Assembly: GCA_017618275.1 (NCBI GenBank)
Contig: JAFZUS010000103.1
Span: 36,593 to 100,592, forward strand
Reading direction: 5' to 3'
Source: Prevotella sp.
Lineage (GTDB): Bacteria > Bacteroidota > Bacteroidia > Bacteroidales > Bacteroidaceae
DNA length: 64,000 nt
The notes under the pieces were generated by a model, which made no database searches, had not been told where the DNA came from, and was given only the letters and a program-made list of their open reading frames with translations. The translations under genes were made by a program, and so were the position numbers. This document shows positions 17,401 to 27,000 of this stretch, piece after piece (position 1 is the first letter of the stretch; every line of letters begins with the position of its first letter).

Positions 17401-20184
17401 GTTGGCCACATCTTCGGCTGTCGATTTTTCAGTCAACATCTTCGAGAGATACTGACCATATTCCTTATTGAAGTTACGAATGGCAGCATGACGCTGACGG
17501 GTGCCCTCCCCTGCTTCATCAATGGCTTTCCTGAAGCGGTCGAGACGGGCATTGGCAATGGCAGACTCGCGATTGAAGTCCGACATCGTAGTATTGAAGC
17601 CCTCCATCCACTTCGTAGCCTTCTGTGTCTTACCGATAACATCGGCAATGACCATGGCCAGGGAGGTAAGCAAGGTGATTACAACACCGATAACATTAGC
17701 CTTCTGTGCCACATTCAGGGCCTTCCATGCAGCTGCGAGTCCATTGGTGCGAAGTGTGGCAATTACAGCGTTCTGTCCCATTAGACCTATCGAACTTGCC
17801 ACACCCGTAATAGCTGCTGCAACACCCTTGAACATCAGACCGGCGAGGATGGCAGGCAGCATGTAGAGCAATATCTTCAGTTCGCCGATTATCAGGGCCA
17901 ACACACCCTTCATCACGCCCATGGTAACGACATTGTTCGTCATCGTCTGGCTCAGGTCATACCATGCCTTTGCCAGCTGCTTCACGCTGTCAACACCATC
18001 AGGATTGACGAATGCCTTTTCCCAGATGTTACCTGCACGCTCCATGAGAGCGTTTGCCGTTTCCTGCTGGATAGCGTACTCTTTAGAAACAGCCGTAGCC
18101 TCCTGGAAGGCTTCTTCTGAGGTTGCCAGGTGCTCCTTCAGCATATCCACATTCTTCGACATCGTGACCATCACGTTCACCAGTCGGGCACCCTCAGAAC
18201 CGAGATCCTTGAACACGCTTTGCAGGGCATTCATATTACCCTTCTCACGCATCTTCTCAAATACCAATACCATCGCATCCACAATCTTACCGGCAGAATA
18301 CAGACGGTTGATGGTACCAGGTTCAATGCTCAATTCCTTCTCAATCAGGTTGTGCTTTGTCTGGAGGCTTGTGATGAACTTGTTGAATGCCGTAGAAGCC
18401 ACTTCAGGCATCAAAAACATCGAGTCAGCTGCGGATCCCAAACCTAAGAGCTGGTCAGTTGTGATACCTGCTGTGCGGGCCATACCGGTGAGTCGTTTCG
18501 AAAACTCAACGATATTGCCAGCGGTGGCGGTAGAGGTAGCAGCCAACTGGAACATGGCAGAACCAGTGGCCAACATCGATTGCTCCACACCCATCTTAGG
18601 TATTAGACCCATCACCTCGGTAATCTTCGAGAGAGCTGTCAGTGCATCAGCTCCCAGATCTTCTTTCAGGGCTACGTTTACCTGGTTGGCAGCACGAGTG
18701 AAACCTTCAAGTCCCTCGATACCATATTTTGCCATACCGAGTTTTGCACCGGCATAGGCGATTTGGTTCAATTCCTGAATGGTGGTGCGCGTATCAAGTT
18801 TTGCCAAACGGACAGCCAACTCATCAATAGACTTCATGGCTAATCCTGACACCTTACGAATGTCTGCCAACTGGTCACTGAAGGCGAAATTATCCTTAAA
18901 CACCTTCGTCACCTTACGGATGGCGATAGAAAACATCTGGAAGGCACCAAAGTAGGCGGTCATATTCTTCAGCGTCGTACCCCAAGCGGATGACTGTTGC
19001 TGTACGGCACCCGTCGTTTTGTTAATCTCAGCACGAAGAGCGGCCAACTGCTTCTGCTTGCTGGTAAACTCACCCGTGCGACGGGTCATGGTAGCAATCT
19101 CCTGCTCCAACTGTTTAGCAGCCTGCTTCAATTTCTCCAAGGGTGTGGTTTTTAGGTTGGCCATAACCTTGTTGATATCGATAGCTTTCTTATCCACGTT
19201 GGAGAGAGCCGTTTCCAGTTGCTTGGCCCACTGTACCCATGCCTTACGACGAGGATCGCCCGTACCCATCTTATCCAACTGAGCACGACAGGCTTCCAAG
19301 CCCTTACGCAGTTGCTCCGGAGTGGCGGCATTCAGATTCTTTGTAAGAGCATTCACACTCTTAGCCACCTCCTTCGTTGTGGGAATGGCTTCTTTCTCCT
19401 TACCGGCTATCTTATCCAGTTCTAACTCCGTCTGCTTCAACAGCGCATTGATCTGTTCAATCTCTTTTTTCTTAGCCTCTGTAGTAGGACTGATAGTGTC
19501 ACGCTTGGCCAACAGAGCACTACGGGCATCACGCAGTTGGGCAGCACTTGCACCACCGGCAGTCATCGTCTGTACGGCGGTGGCATAGTTAGCATTGATG
19601 GTATTCATCGACTTTGCAGCCGTGCGTTTTGCCTCTTCTGCCTCCAACTTTTTCAGTATGCCCATCTGCACCTGGTACTCATGGTTTTGTTTGTCGATCG
19701 AGGCGATATGCGTCTTTTGCTGACTGATGGCTTTGGAAAGCCATGAGTCAGTGCGCGACGACAAATCATTGATATGCTTACCGATATTGACGTATGTACC
19801 CTCCAGCACCTTTATCTGGTCGTTGATGGCCTTATACTTCTGACGCAGGGAGTCCAGACGCTTCGAGTTCTCGCTGGTCGAGCTCATTTCCTTCTTCACC
19901 TGAGCCAGGGCCAACTTCAACTGACGCAATGACGAATCAGCAAGGTTCTGTGTCACCTTGCTTACCTTGGTCATATCTGCCTCGGTATTCTTGATGGCTG
20001 CTCGCAGATCTTTGATGTCCTGGAGCATATTCTTTGCCTTGGCGGTTCCAGCCTTACCAGCGTTATTCAGTTGCTCGTAAGACTTCGTGAGCTTATCCAA
20101 CTCCACTTTCATGGCCCTTACAGCAGCCTTCGGTTGGGCGCTGTTACAGGTAATGACGATCTCAGCTTTCTTATTCGATGGCAT
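14431..20184 (-). CDS. Tail tape measure protein
   Basis: 1917 residues. It sets tail length and probably helps DNA entry; its size suggests a long-tailed virion. The first 400 residues are coiled coil. Around residues 435-720 is the TP901-type tape measure core (SDQLADIRKVSGLAMKS, QIAYAGAKLGM, GLGSAADSMFL). Hydrophobic stretches at about 752-785, 845-865 and 1660-1708 are typical of tape measures that insert in the host membrane. The middle is long alpha-helix. It follows a terminator at 20.27 kb and is followed by the ACP gene. Confidence 0.95.
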   Translation of the reverse strand: MPSNKKAEIVITCNSAQPKAAVRAMKVELDKLTKSYEQLNNAGKAGTAKAKNMLQDIKDLRAAIKNTEADMTKVSKVTQNLADSSLRQLKLALAQVKKEMSSTSENSKRLDSLRQKYKAINDQIKVLEGTYVNIGKHINDLSSRTDSWLSKAISQQKTHIASIDKQNHEYQVQMGILKKLEAEEAKRTAAKSMNTINANYATAVQTMTAGGASAAQLRDARSALLAKRDTISPTTEAKKKEIEQINALLKQTELELDKIAGKEKEAIPTTKEVAKSVNALTKNLNAATPEQLRKGLEACRAQLDKMGTGDPRRKAWVQWAKQLETALSNVDKKAIDINKVMANLKTTPLEKLKQAAKQLEQEIATMTRRTGEFTSKQKQLAALRAEINKTTGAVQQQSSAWGTTLKNMTAYFGAFQMFSIAIRKVTKVFKDNFAFSDQLADIRKVSGLAMKSIDELAVRLAKLDTRTTIQELNQIAYAGAKLGMAKYGIEGLEGFTRAANQVNVALKEDLGADALTALSKITEVMGLIPKMGVEQSMLATGSAMFQLAATSTATAGNIVEFSKRLTGMARTAGITTDQLLGLGSAADSMFLMPEVASTAFNKFITSLQTKHNLIEKELSIEPGTINRLYSAGKIVDAMVLVFEKMREKGNMNALQSVFKDLGSEGARLVNVMVTMSKNVDMLKEHLATSEEAFQEATAVSKEYAIQQETANALMERAGNIWEKAFVNPDGVDSVKQLAKAWYDLSQTMTNNVVTMGVMKGVLALIIGELKILLYMLPAILAGLMFKGVAAAITGVASSIGLMGQNAVIATLRTNGLAAAWKALNVAQKANVIGVVITLLTSLAMVIADVIGKTQKATKWMEGFNTTMSDFNRESAIANARLDRFRKAIDEAGEGTRQRHAAIRNFNKEYGQYLSKMLTEKSTAEDVANAYKEVVKQMRAKIALQMKEKDIEKQVAPRIGWQADRLTEYDQQAGGTAYNGTWLKAYVDDMREAGKSVEEINRELAKKLGVNSTIAQDAYNKRSQKSPTTYFDAKTAQSQIGFGMEPDAGAVRNNTRQLTQQEKMLYAATRYAAQVYSTANALDKVNKKWEPFQEDIANAVDESPGTLDNEAPDKEEAARRKREEAERRKALRAEMKEEQGKAKAIIDNVKNYYERQITAITEMATEGGMDPQLQKKLVDGMTIRMNSALANVRQAIAGTENEWQQFRETMIQDLYEPLGDDGTNQSTQLLDDIIHNDIDKLKEMITTLSKELGQNGSVLLDQIWRKATENELQNAKKENQAYQERQKLLLEKNYTGKVNKDYEGQMEQLGLAELTAGQTQNLMQFSKNGNKADIQTAVAERSKMWQEAFLNAREHIVDVFATDVSTEEGQKAMLTLLFGPDYEKNVGGSWLAGILNMDLQQWQVFYQKLIEMSDAYTDAQKKAYDEAKRRADFVFNNRSDVQQIDQTTTTLSDESSYVQRFETDKSVAQQMGLTWNMESDPEVMRYRLLAERAKLYYEEMDRLRQQDKISEQQLTEAKRQMMDAQNAMADKVAAKFQERIGLLQSFSEPLATFAEGVGEKLGNMIAETEDSNIKLRDLAKDMLKAYAKMTIQMIAEDLTRRVKRQLYYRQEEADETQHQATMLQIQQAFATIMQTVQATSDATRLAQHQTANATELSEEAAATTGKVSLGIAGGAAKIIGTLGFWGIPLIAVISALLMGLLSWAISAALGGSDSGAEASGQNVKLATGMLTYDSGNVQSFGGGQNGGQQGQTQTVVGNDGNVYQTQHVDKLSTGLLTKPISTMVNGQPAVVGEKGPEMVIGRETTQAMMMNRPDLMNEIVKFDKNRSGMHYRMYDEGNLADFAEGMAGTDAAAAPSLSQEDVQQLRGAITEFTAMMLLLQKNGLHVNKYGRGGIAEEAEDGAQFMGRYSGSRLWNKKK

Positions 20185-20261
20185 ACTTCACCTATTATAT
20201 TATTATTACTGCCACAAAATTACGAAATCCGGAGGCTGACCTTGTGACAAAGGGGTATGCA

Positions 20262-20301
20262 GAAAAAGTCCGGAGCGGGTCATCGCGACAGGCTCCGGAC
20301 T
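20262..20301 (-). terminator. Rho-independent terminator upstream of the tape measure gene
   Basis: A perfect 10-bp stem AGTCCGGAGC/GCTCCGGACT (20267-20276 with 20292-20301) followed on the minus strand by TTTTT. It ends the transcript of the 20.4-21.5 kb genes, so the tape measure must have its own start within the next 80 bases, where I see no perfect promoter. Confidence 0.88.
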
Positions 20302-20356
20302 ATCTGATTTATTCAGAAGTTGTTTGTCAATTAGAAAAAGACCATATTCATTACTT

Positions 20357-20923
20357 TTATTTCACGTTATCGATAGCCAGTTTCACATCATCCCAGGCAG
20401 CCATGACAAAGTTCTCGGTGTCGGGATTATATTCACCCACGTAGGTAATGGCAGCTTTTGCGTCACCCTCGGCATGGTCGTTGATGACGAAAAACTCGAA
20501 GGGTTCAATCTTCGGCGGCTGCACAGCGTCGGACTCTATCTGTTCACGCACGGCGCGACGGATGCGATCCAGTTCGCCAGGGTTCACCTTCACGCCCTGC
20601 TCAATCCTTGCATTCACGGCCTTGCGCTGTTCATCACGCACATGTTTATCCCACGCTTCGGCCATCAGCTTATTCATCAGATAGAGGTAGGTGTTATTCA
20701 GGAAACGTTGCCAGTGGTCGGCACCACGTCCCAGCATGACAATGGCCAACGGCTCGGCCACGTACAGACGGCGCTCCTGCTGGTTCCATGCCAACAGGCC
20801 CTTCGTCATCAGTGTTTCCAGCGAACCGAAAACCGATGCCGTCTGATGCAGATCTTTCAGGTCAGCCTTACGCTTCCTGTGTTCCCTCCACGCTTTCAGC
20901 GGGTTCTTCAGTCGTATCTTCAT
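20357..20923 (-). CDS. Hypothetical protein upstream of the tape measure
   Basis: 188 residues from MKIRLKNPLKAW; a longer frame adds 33 Arg-rich residues that lie wholly inside the neighbouring gene, so I chose the shorter start. It is basic at the N-terminus, then helical (FGSLETLMTKGLLAWN, WQRFLNNTYLYLMNKLM) and ends acidic. It overlaps the next gene upstream by 56 bases. Genes in this place are often tail assembly chaperones, but no frameshift site joins the two, so that is only a positional suggestion. Confidence 0.6.
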   Translation of the reverse strand: MKIRLKNPLKAWREHRKRKADLKDLHQTASVFGSLETLMTKGLLAWNQQERRLYVAEPLAIVMLGRGADHWQRFLNNTYLYLMNKLMAEAWDKHVRDEQRKAVNARIEQGVKVNPGELDRIRRAVREQIESDAVQPPKIEPFEFFVINDHAEGDAKAAITYVGEYNPDTENFVMAAWDDVKLAIDNVK

Positions 20924-21530
20924 GCTCAACGGGTTTTTCGTTATTATCTTCGGGCTGTTCGGCAACGGCCTCCGATGGCTTCTCATCCGTTTCCTCGGTG
21001 GCTTCCTTGCCCTTCTTTCCACCTTTTCGACCTGCCAGACGGAACAGCGACCATGCCGACGATACCAGCATGTCGATGCGCTCCTGGTCGGTGCCTACAT
21101 AGGTAGTATAATGATATTGTCCTGGTGTGACCACACTCAGTAAGGCACCCTGCACGATGACAGTTGCTTTCTCGCCCTCTATCACCAGCAGCGACTCCAC
21201 CACCGAGTCATGGTGTCTCGCGGTCAGCGGGAAGTCCATGCCCAACTGTGAGCGCATCAAGGCCGTCTGGTCGTCTTTAGTCAGGATGGCCACCTCTTTC
21301 AGCCACTCGCGCTGGCGATACCAGAGCAACAGTCTTAGCATCGGAATATCTATCGTCGGGATGACGATCTTCACGGTCAGAGAGTTGCCTGCCAGACAAC
21401 TGATGGCTTTCATCAGTTTATCGAAGGTCACATCACCATTCGACTGCCACGTAGCAAGCGGGTACTTTTTCAGCAGCTGCGGCAACTGGTGCCCTATGCA
21501 GCACGGCTCCATAATTGAGAAAGTTTCCAT
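20868..21530 (-). CDS. Hypothetical phage protein, possibly tail-related
   Basis: 220 residues. Residues 1-155 are globular (METFSIMEPCCIGHQL, TVKIVIPTIDIPMLRLLLW, ESLLVIEGEKATVIVQGALL, YVGTDQERIDMLVSSAWSLF); from 165 on it is a low-complexity Glu-rich tail. The folded part resembles a beta-rich phage assembly protein, but I cannot name the family. It overlaps the following gene and precedes the tape measure gene by about 700 bases. Confidence 0.6.
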   Translation of the reverse strand: METFSIMEPCCIGHQLPQLLKKYPLATWQSNGDVTFDKLMKAISCLAGNSLTVKIVIPTIDIPMLRLLLWYRQREWLKEVAILTKDDQTALMRSQLGMDFPLTARHHDSVVESLLVIEGEKATVIVQGALLSVVTPGQYHYTTYVGTDQERIDMLVSSAWSLFRLAGRKGGKKGKEATEETDEKPSEAVAEQPEDNNEKPVEHEDTTEEPAESVEGTQEA

Positions 21531-21621
21531 ACTATATACCTTTTTAAATATTAATACGCCACAAAGTTAGGGGTAAAACAACGTAACCATGTGACAAATT
21601 CAGTAGGGTAAATGTAATTGA

Positions 21622-21942
21622 TTAAAAAAGAAGTATCAGTATCATCAATATTAGCAACAATAGCTGCTGAAGAAGGGATAGATGGAAGCGGATGTCGGCA
21701 CGGATGTAGGATCTGCTGTGCCAGGGATGACCGTCGTACACTTTATTATAAATATCGTTGGGGTCAACACTCAAAATCCGCATAATGTTATGCCCAATAT
21801 CGGACGGATGGATAGGATGCCACCAACCACCAGCATCACCCGCTCCGATACATACATTCCGGATAACACGGTGTAGCCTGGGCGAGTTATGACACAGGCC
21901 ATTATGCCGGTTATGGCGCTGGAGTATGAGGTTAGCTTTCAT
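21622..21942 (-). CDS. Small protein with a C-terminal membrane anchor
   Basis: 106 residues from MKANLILQRHN, whose ATG overlaps the stop of the HNH gene by 11 bases. The body is rich in His, Asn and Arg, with WWHPIHPSDIGHN and YDGHPWHSRSY, and the last 18 residues are almost all Leu/Ile (LLQQLLLLILMILILLF), a tail anchor. Function unknown; it may work with the HNH protein. Confidence 0.5.
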   Translation of the reverse strand: MKANLILQRHNRHNGLCHNSPRLHRVIRNVCIGAGDAGGWWHPIHPSDIGHNIMRILSVDPNDIYNKVYDGHPWHSRSYIRADIRFHLSLLQQLLLLILMILILLF

Positions 21943-22294
21943 CGGAATGGTTCGACTGTTTATCACTCCACTGGAGGTTGGTCACGTCGTTGTTTTCCTT
22001 ATTACCATCGATATGCAACACGTAGGGATAATCACATGGATTAGGGATGAAGTGGGTAGCCACAAGGCGATGCACCTTATACGTCTTACCTTCAATCCGG
22101 ACACGGCGATAACCCTTACCATTATACGATGCTATCACACGCCACGTCTTAGGATCTGACAGTACGTTACGTGTCGAGCGTACAGTACCGTCATCGAATA
22201 TGAAGTAGAAAGTGTGGCCCGCTGTCTGATAGAAGCAGGCACACTCTCTACAGATATTCATATCATCAATTATGGCATTCTTCGTTTCACTCAT
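21932..22294 (-). CDS. HNH endonuclease (NUMOD4/HNH_3 type)
   Basis: 120 residues. The C-terminal half carries VHRLVATHFIPNP then VLHIDGNKENNDVTNLQW, the HNH_3 fold of free-standing homing endonucleases, with the central His and Asn residues in place. The N-terminal part (RVIASYNGKGYRRVRIEG) matches the small beta domain usual in these proteins. Such genes spread between phages by cutting DNA lacking the gene. It starts 2 bases after the stop of dnaN. I see no intron or intein around it. Confidence 0.85.
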   Translation of the reverse strand: MSETKNAIIDDMNICRECACFYQTAGHTFYFIFDDGTVRSTRNVLSDPKTWRVIASYNGKGYRRVRIEGKTYKVHRLVATHFIPNPCDYPYVLHIDGNKENNDVTNLQWSDKQSNHSDES

Positions 22295-22295
22295 A

Positions 22296-23444
22296 CTAAT
22301 TCAACTGCATGGGCATGGTGAGCTCAGTAAGTACGGAATTGTCGGCATCCTCTTTGAACAGGATGGGCTTCGAGTTAGAAGTGAGTTCCAGGCGCACATT
22401 GTCGGTACTGATGTTACCTAACAATTCGATGATATGCGCACACTTACAACCGATATTGAAGCCGTCGGGGATATTCATGGCATCCTCCACCTCGGCGAGT
22501 ACCAGGTTCTCGTTGGCAGCCTTAGAAAAATCGTTATCCTCGGCAGAGAGATTCAGGAACATGCCTTCCTTAGTCAGTCGTACCATATTCGACGACTCCG
22601 AGGCCATCAGCGACACACGACGGGCAGCACCTATCAGGTTCGAAACGGGCAGGATAGCATGATAGGGACATTCCGACGGGATAACTGAATTGTAGTTGGG
22701 ATATTTACCTTCGATATCGCGGATGGTAAAGGCGATGTCACCAGACTCTATACACATGTGCTTACCATCGTGGGTCACAGTAACGGTTTCCAGACCGGCG
22801 AACGGTGCGGAGAGGGTGCCGATGAGCGAGTTGTGTATCAGGATGACACGCTTCTCACCCGTCAGGAACGGAAGGCCATGCTGGTAGGCATACTTATAGA
22901 GTTTATGACCATTGGTAGCCACGAAGATAACACCCTCATCCTGCACGTCGAGACATACGGCACTGAATACGGGACGCAAAGGATCGTCGGGCGTACAGCA
23001 CGAAGTGGCAGCCTTCATCGCGGGGAACAGGATTTTTGTCTCTATCTCGAAACTGGTGGTCGGGGTGGTCATCTTTGCCACAGCGGGATATTCATCGGCA
23101 CGCTCTACGGGAACGCTCACCATACCAGTGGAATACTTGAACTTCGCCACCAATGCCTGCATATCCACATCGATCTCCACAGGCTGCTCAGGCAGTGAGC
23201 CCAACAGTCCGATGATATCATTACACTGGAGGCAGAACTTCTCAAAGTCCGTCTCGCTGTCGAGCGTCAGATTGATAGGCATGCACAACGAGTTTTCCTG
23301 TGATGAACCAGTGATAAAGAATTTACCATCACGCTCAGTAAAGAGGTGGTCGAGCAATATCGGCAGCGAACACTTCTTCTGCATCACGGCTCCAGTGGCC
23401 TTCAGCACACGGAGCAATTCTTTTGCGGAAACATTAAACTTCAT
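22296..23444 (-). CDS. dnaN: DNA polymerase III beta subunit (sliding clamp)
   Basis: 382 residues, the standard size. It forms a dimeric ring on DNA that tethers the polymerase. Family features in order: MKFNVSAKELLRVLKATG, then PVERADEYPAV, RPVFSAVCLDV, FVATNGHKLYKYAY, DIEGKYPNYNSVIP and the C-terminal MPMQLN, which corresponds to the usual MPMRL ending. A phage-borne bacterial-type clamp suggests replication by a DnaE/PolC-like or hijacked host polymerase. It sits downstream of the primase-helicase and SSB genes. No polymerase gene is in the window. Confidence 0.96.
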   Translation of the reverse strand: MKFNVSAKELLRVLKATGAVMQKKCSLPILLDHLFTERDGKFFITGSSQENSLCMPINLTLDSETDFEKFCLQCNDIIGLLGSLPEQPVEIDVDMQALVAKFKYSTGMVSVPVERADEYPAVAKMTTPTTSFEIETKILFPAMKAATSCCTPDDPLRPVFSAVCLDVQDEGVIFVATNGHKLYKYAYQHGLPFLTGEKRVILIHNSLIGTLSAPFAGLETVTVTHDGKHMCIESGDIAFTIRDIEGKYPNYNSVIPSECPYHAILPVSNLIGAARRVSLMASESSNMVRLTKEGMFLNLSAEDNDFSKAANENLVLAEVEDAMNIPDGFNIGCKCAHIIELLGNISTDNVRLELTSNSKPILFKEDADNSVLTELTMPMQLN

Positions 23445-23464
23445 AATTTCATTCGTTTAATTCG

Positions 23465-24082
23465 TTAGAATGGCAGATCGTCGGGTGCTTCTTCGCCTCC
23501 GAAGGGGTCTGCATAGTCTGTTGGTGCCTGGGTAGAGTAGCCGGTCACGCCCTGAGCGACGGGTGCGCTGCTGTTACGTGGCTGCTGCTGGGTGTTCTGT
23601 TCCTCGATGAGATACGAGTCACCCATCTGGAAGGGCATCAGCGTAGAGATAGCCTTCGCCAGGTCGGTGCCCTGCGTGTCGGTCTGGTTGGCCAATTCCG
23701 GATGCTCGGCAATCACACGTTTGGCGAGGACGGCACGGATCTTGGCACGCTTCTCTTCGGGCAACGTGTAGCATACCGAATAGGCAGGCACATTATAGGC
23801 GGTAATCTGTTCACCCTCACGGGTCAGACGGTCGCGGATGGTCTGGATATACTTACCACTCAGTCCACGATGTACGAAGGTAAGGAAGGCACGGAACCCG
23901 CTGGCATTACGCTTGCCTTCATCGCGGGTGTCGGCCTTGATGTCGATGCCGTTGATACCGGTGGGAATGAAAATACCAGGAATCTTCACCTTACCTTTGC
24001 CGTCGGCGGTGGGAAACTCCGGCTCAATGTAACGGGCTCCAGTGAAAATGCCCGCGTCAATAGAAAATCTGTACTTACTCAT
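23465..24082 (-). CDS. Single-stranded DNA-binding protein candidate (SSB-like acidic tail)
   Basis: 205 residues. The N-terminal 115 residues are beta-rich (ARYIEPEFPT, KVKIPGIFIPTGINGIDI, QITAYNVPAYSVCY). From residue 155 it is a Gln/Pro/Gly-rich linker that ends GGEEAPDDLPF, an almost standard SSB C-terminal tip (DDIPF) which in bacteria recruits repair and replication proteins. It is between the clamp and the primase-helicase, the right place for an SSB. The N-terminal fold was not recognised as an OB fold by motif, so the DNA-binding role rests on the tail and the context. Confidence 0.75.
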   Translation of the reverse strand: MSKYRFSIDAGIFTGARYIEPEFPTADGKGKVKIPGIFIPTGINGIDIKADTRDEGKRNASGFRAFLTFVHRGLSGKYIQTIRDRLTREGEQITAYNVPAYSVCYTLPEEKRAKIRAVLAKRVIAEHPELANQTDTQGTDLAKAISTLMPFQMGDSYLIEEQNTQQQPRNSSAPVAQGVTGYSTQAPTDYADPFGGEEAPDDLPF

Positions 24083-24095
24083 AATTGTTTATCTT

Positions 24096-27000
24096 TTAAA
24101 ATGGTAAATCTTCCTCTTGTGGCTGCTGTGTGGCAGCGGTCTCTACGGTTCCCGTCGCTTGGGGTGCGGGGTTGGTGGCGGTGCGCTTGCGCTGCTTGGC
24201 ATCGAGGTATGAACGCCAGCGGTTCTGTTCCTCTTCGGTCAGTCTCACCTCATTGCCATTGTCATCACAGATAGGTGCGGGGTCAGGGGCATTCAGGAAC
24301 GAGGTATATACCTTCATCAGTTCGTCATTGTTGGCGGGGATGCTGTCTTTGCCCTGACGGTAGAAATACACGGCATGCTCGGTACGCACGAGTTCACGTA
24401 TCTGCTTCGGTGCGATGGTCGCATCATCCTCCCACTCACGGCCCTCGAAGTAACGGCGCGTACACCATGCCTGGTGCGCGAAGTAGTTGGTCTGCTCGGC
24501 CTTCTTCAGCACCTTACCATCAGCACGCCTGAAGAGTTGTGGCGGGTTCATCACAATACCGGCTGTCTCGCAGTAGTCCAGAATACGACGCTTGAAGGCT
24601 TTGGGCGAGAACGAGTCGGTCTTGTTTTTCGAGGCTTCGGCGAAGTCGCTCTTGTATTCCTCCAACATCGAGTCGAGATCCACGGGGACACCATAGACAT
24701 GCTCCTGGGCAAAGAACACACGGGCGAAACGCAGGAAGGCTTCGCCCAACGACTGCGTGAGGGTACGCTGCTCCATGTATTTCTTCTGGGCATCGACCTT
24801 CTCATCATAGCGCATCACGAACTGCACGGCCAGCGCACAGATCATCGCTATCTGATTGCGCGAGGTGGCCGACAATTTATCAGGACTGACAGCGTTGAAG
24901 TCGGGCATGATATCCGAGATATAGCGGGCTGCCTTATTCTTCATAATGTTCTGACCACAGAAGCGGTGCGAAAAGCCTCCCATGCAGACACGACGCATGG
25001 TGGAGTCGTCGAGGTCATGCAGCGGATAGTTCGACGTGACCACATGCCCAGGGCCTTCGCTCAATGGGATGGTGATACGATCCTTATACATATAGCGCAC
25101 GCTGAAATCACCGGTGGTCAGGTTGTAGAGCTTACCGAAGTCGAGCGAGGCATCCACATCCTCCCAATGCACCACGCGGTGCTTATGGTGCTGGTACTCG
25201 GCGAGGTTGGCCGAAAACTCTTTATTCGAAATCAGGTCGCGTCCGTTGATGTTCAGAATATGGGCCGCACAACCGGCAAAGATACGCACGAAGGTACTCT
25301 TTCCTGAACCACCTTCTGCACGGTTGGCTGCTGATACCACATTCTCGATGAGATAACTGATGCAGTTCGATTTGGAGTCACGATAGCGCCAGAGCATACG
25401 GCCCAGACAGAAGATGAGATTGGCAAAGCGACAGTCGAGTTCCATCTGTTCCTCGCTGCTGAATTGCTTACCATCGTGAAGCAGCTGCTGTTCCTGTTCC
25501 CATTCCTCATTGGCAAAGCCACGGATGACGCGCAGGGTGGGCCACATTTCATCTTCGTGCTTACCCTTCCAGTCAACAATCCATCTATGCGATTGCGCCC
25601 AAAGCGCCAGTTCGTTCTTTTCCTGCTCCAACTGCACCAGCGTATAGAGCGGTTTGCCCAAGTCATCCTTTTCGTTCTGCTTACGGGCAATGGCGCTCAA
25701 ACGCTCCTGGTACTCCGGATTCTCTGAGATAGAGAACGGCAATTCTTTCAATGGCTGGATGTTCCAATGCAACTTCTCGGCACGCTCCACATTGAAGTCT
25801 ATCTGGTCGTAAGGCAACAGGGTTATCTCATTGTCGGTAATCCTGAGTGCGCCATTCTCATAGAAGAAATGCTCTACGTGTCGGCCATAGCCTTCGTTAT
25901 AGTTCAGCTTCACGCTGGGCAGCGAGGCAATGGTTTTTTCGTTGATCTCCTTATTGGCTCTCAACACGGCCTGCACCATCAACTCGTATTCGTCGGGCAT
26001 ACCAGGACGGCTATCGTTCAACTGACGGGCATACGCCTTCAACTGTTCGATGGTGGCCTGCACCATAGAGGATGGTTCCAGTTCGTCGGCAAACGGGCCG
26101 TCAATATGCACAAAGCGGCCTATCTTATCCGCTTCGTCTGGACGCACGTCACGGGCATAGCCAGCCGATGCCATAAACTCCCAGAGCGTCGCGGGATTGA
26201 TGGTATAGTACACCTCTTTCACCATGCCGTTCTTATCCCTTTTCTCTTTTCGCTCGAAGGGGTCGCTGGATAATGCCGACGTGATACAGCTGCTGAAGAG
26301 GCGGTTGATATCCTCATCGTTCTGGAAGGCTTCTCGCGGCAACATACGGTATGCCAGGAAGAAATCTCTCACTGTCTGTACGGGATGACAGAACAATCGG
26401 GGAAAATACAGATGGATGCGGTCACTGATACCTTCGGGCAGTTCGGCACGCAGGATGTCACGATAGCGACAGCTGATGTCGCGGGCCTTCAGGGTGGTCT
26501 TGGTGGCCGACGGGTAGAGGGTGTAGATGCTCTCGGCAAAGCGGTGCATCTTATTATAGTGTACGCTGCTGAAGGGGACGTTTCCGTAGGGGAAACACAC
26601 ATGGTACCAACGATTGCCGAATGCCTTCGGATAGGTACAGCGCAAAGCCTTCAGATGGTAGTAGGTGGCAATGGCATCCTGAGCGGTGGTGCAATAGATG
26701 ACGGCACGGGCCTTCATGTCTTTGGTCTCGATAGGCACATCCACCTGTTCCAGTACGGTATTACCCTTGCTGTTCACGGTGGGCTGCCATTCCTTCGTGG
26801 TCTTACTGATATTGCCATCTTCGAGCTCTTCCTCTTCCAGTTCCTTGATAGCGGCAGCCACACCGGTACGGTCACTATTGCGGAGTTCTACGGCACGAAG
26901 GAAAACCTTATCGCCAGCCAACCAACGGCTGACCTTCGCGGGCGTATGTTCCTCGGTGGTACTGAATACCATCGGCGGCTGCTCTTCGATGGCCGGTCGG

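Noticed and set aside
20357-21530. Tail assembly chaperone pair made by programmed frameshift
   Set aside because: The two genes overlap upstream of the tape measure, but no slippery heptamer joins them and the sequences do not resemble known chaperones.
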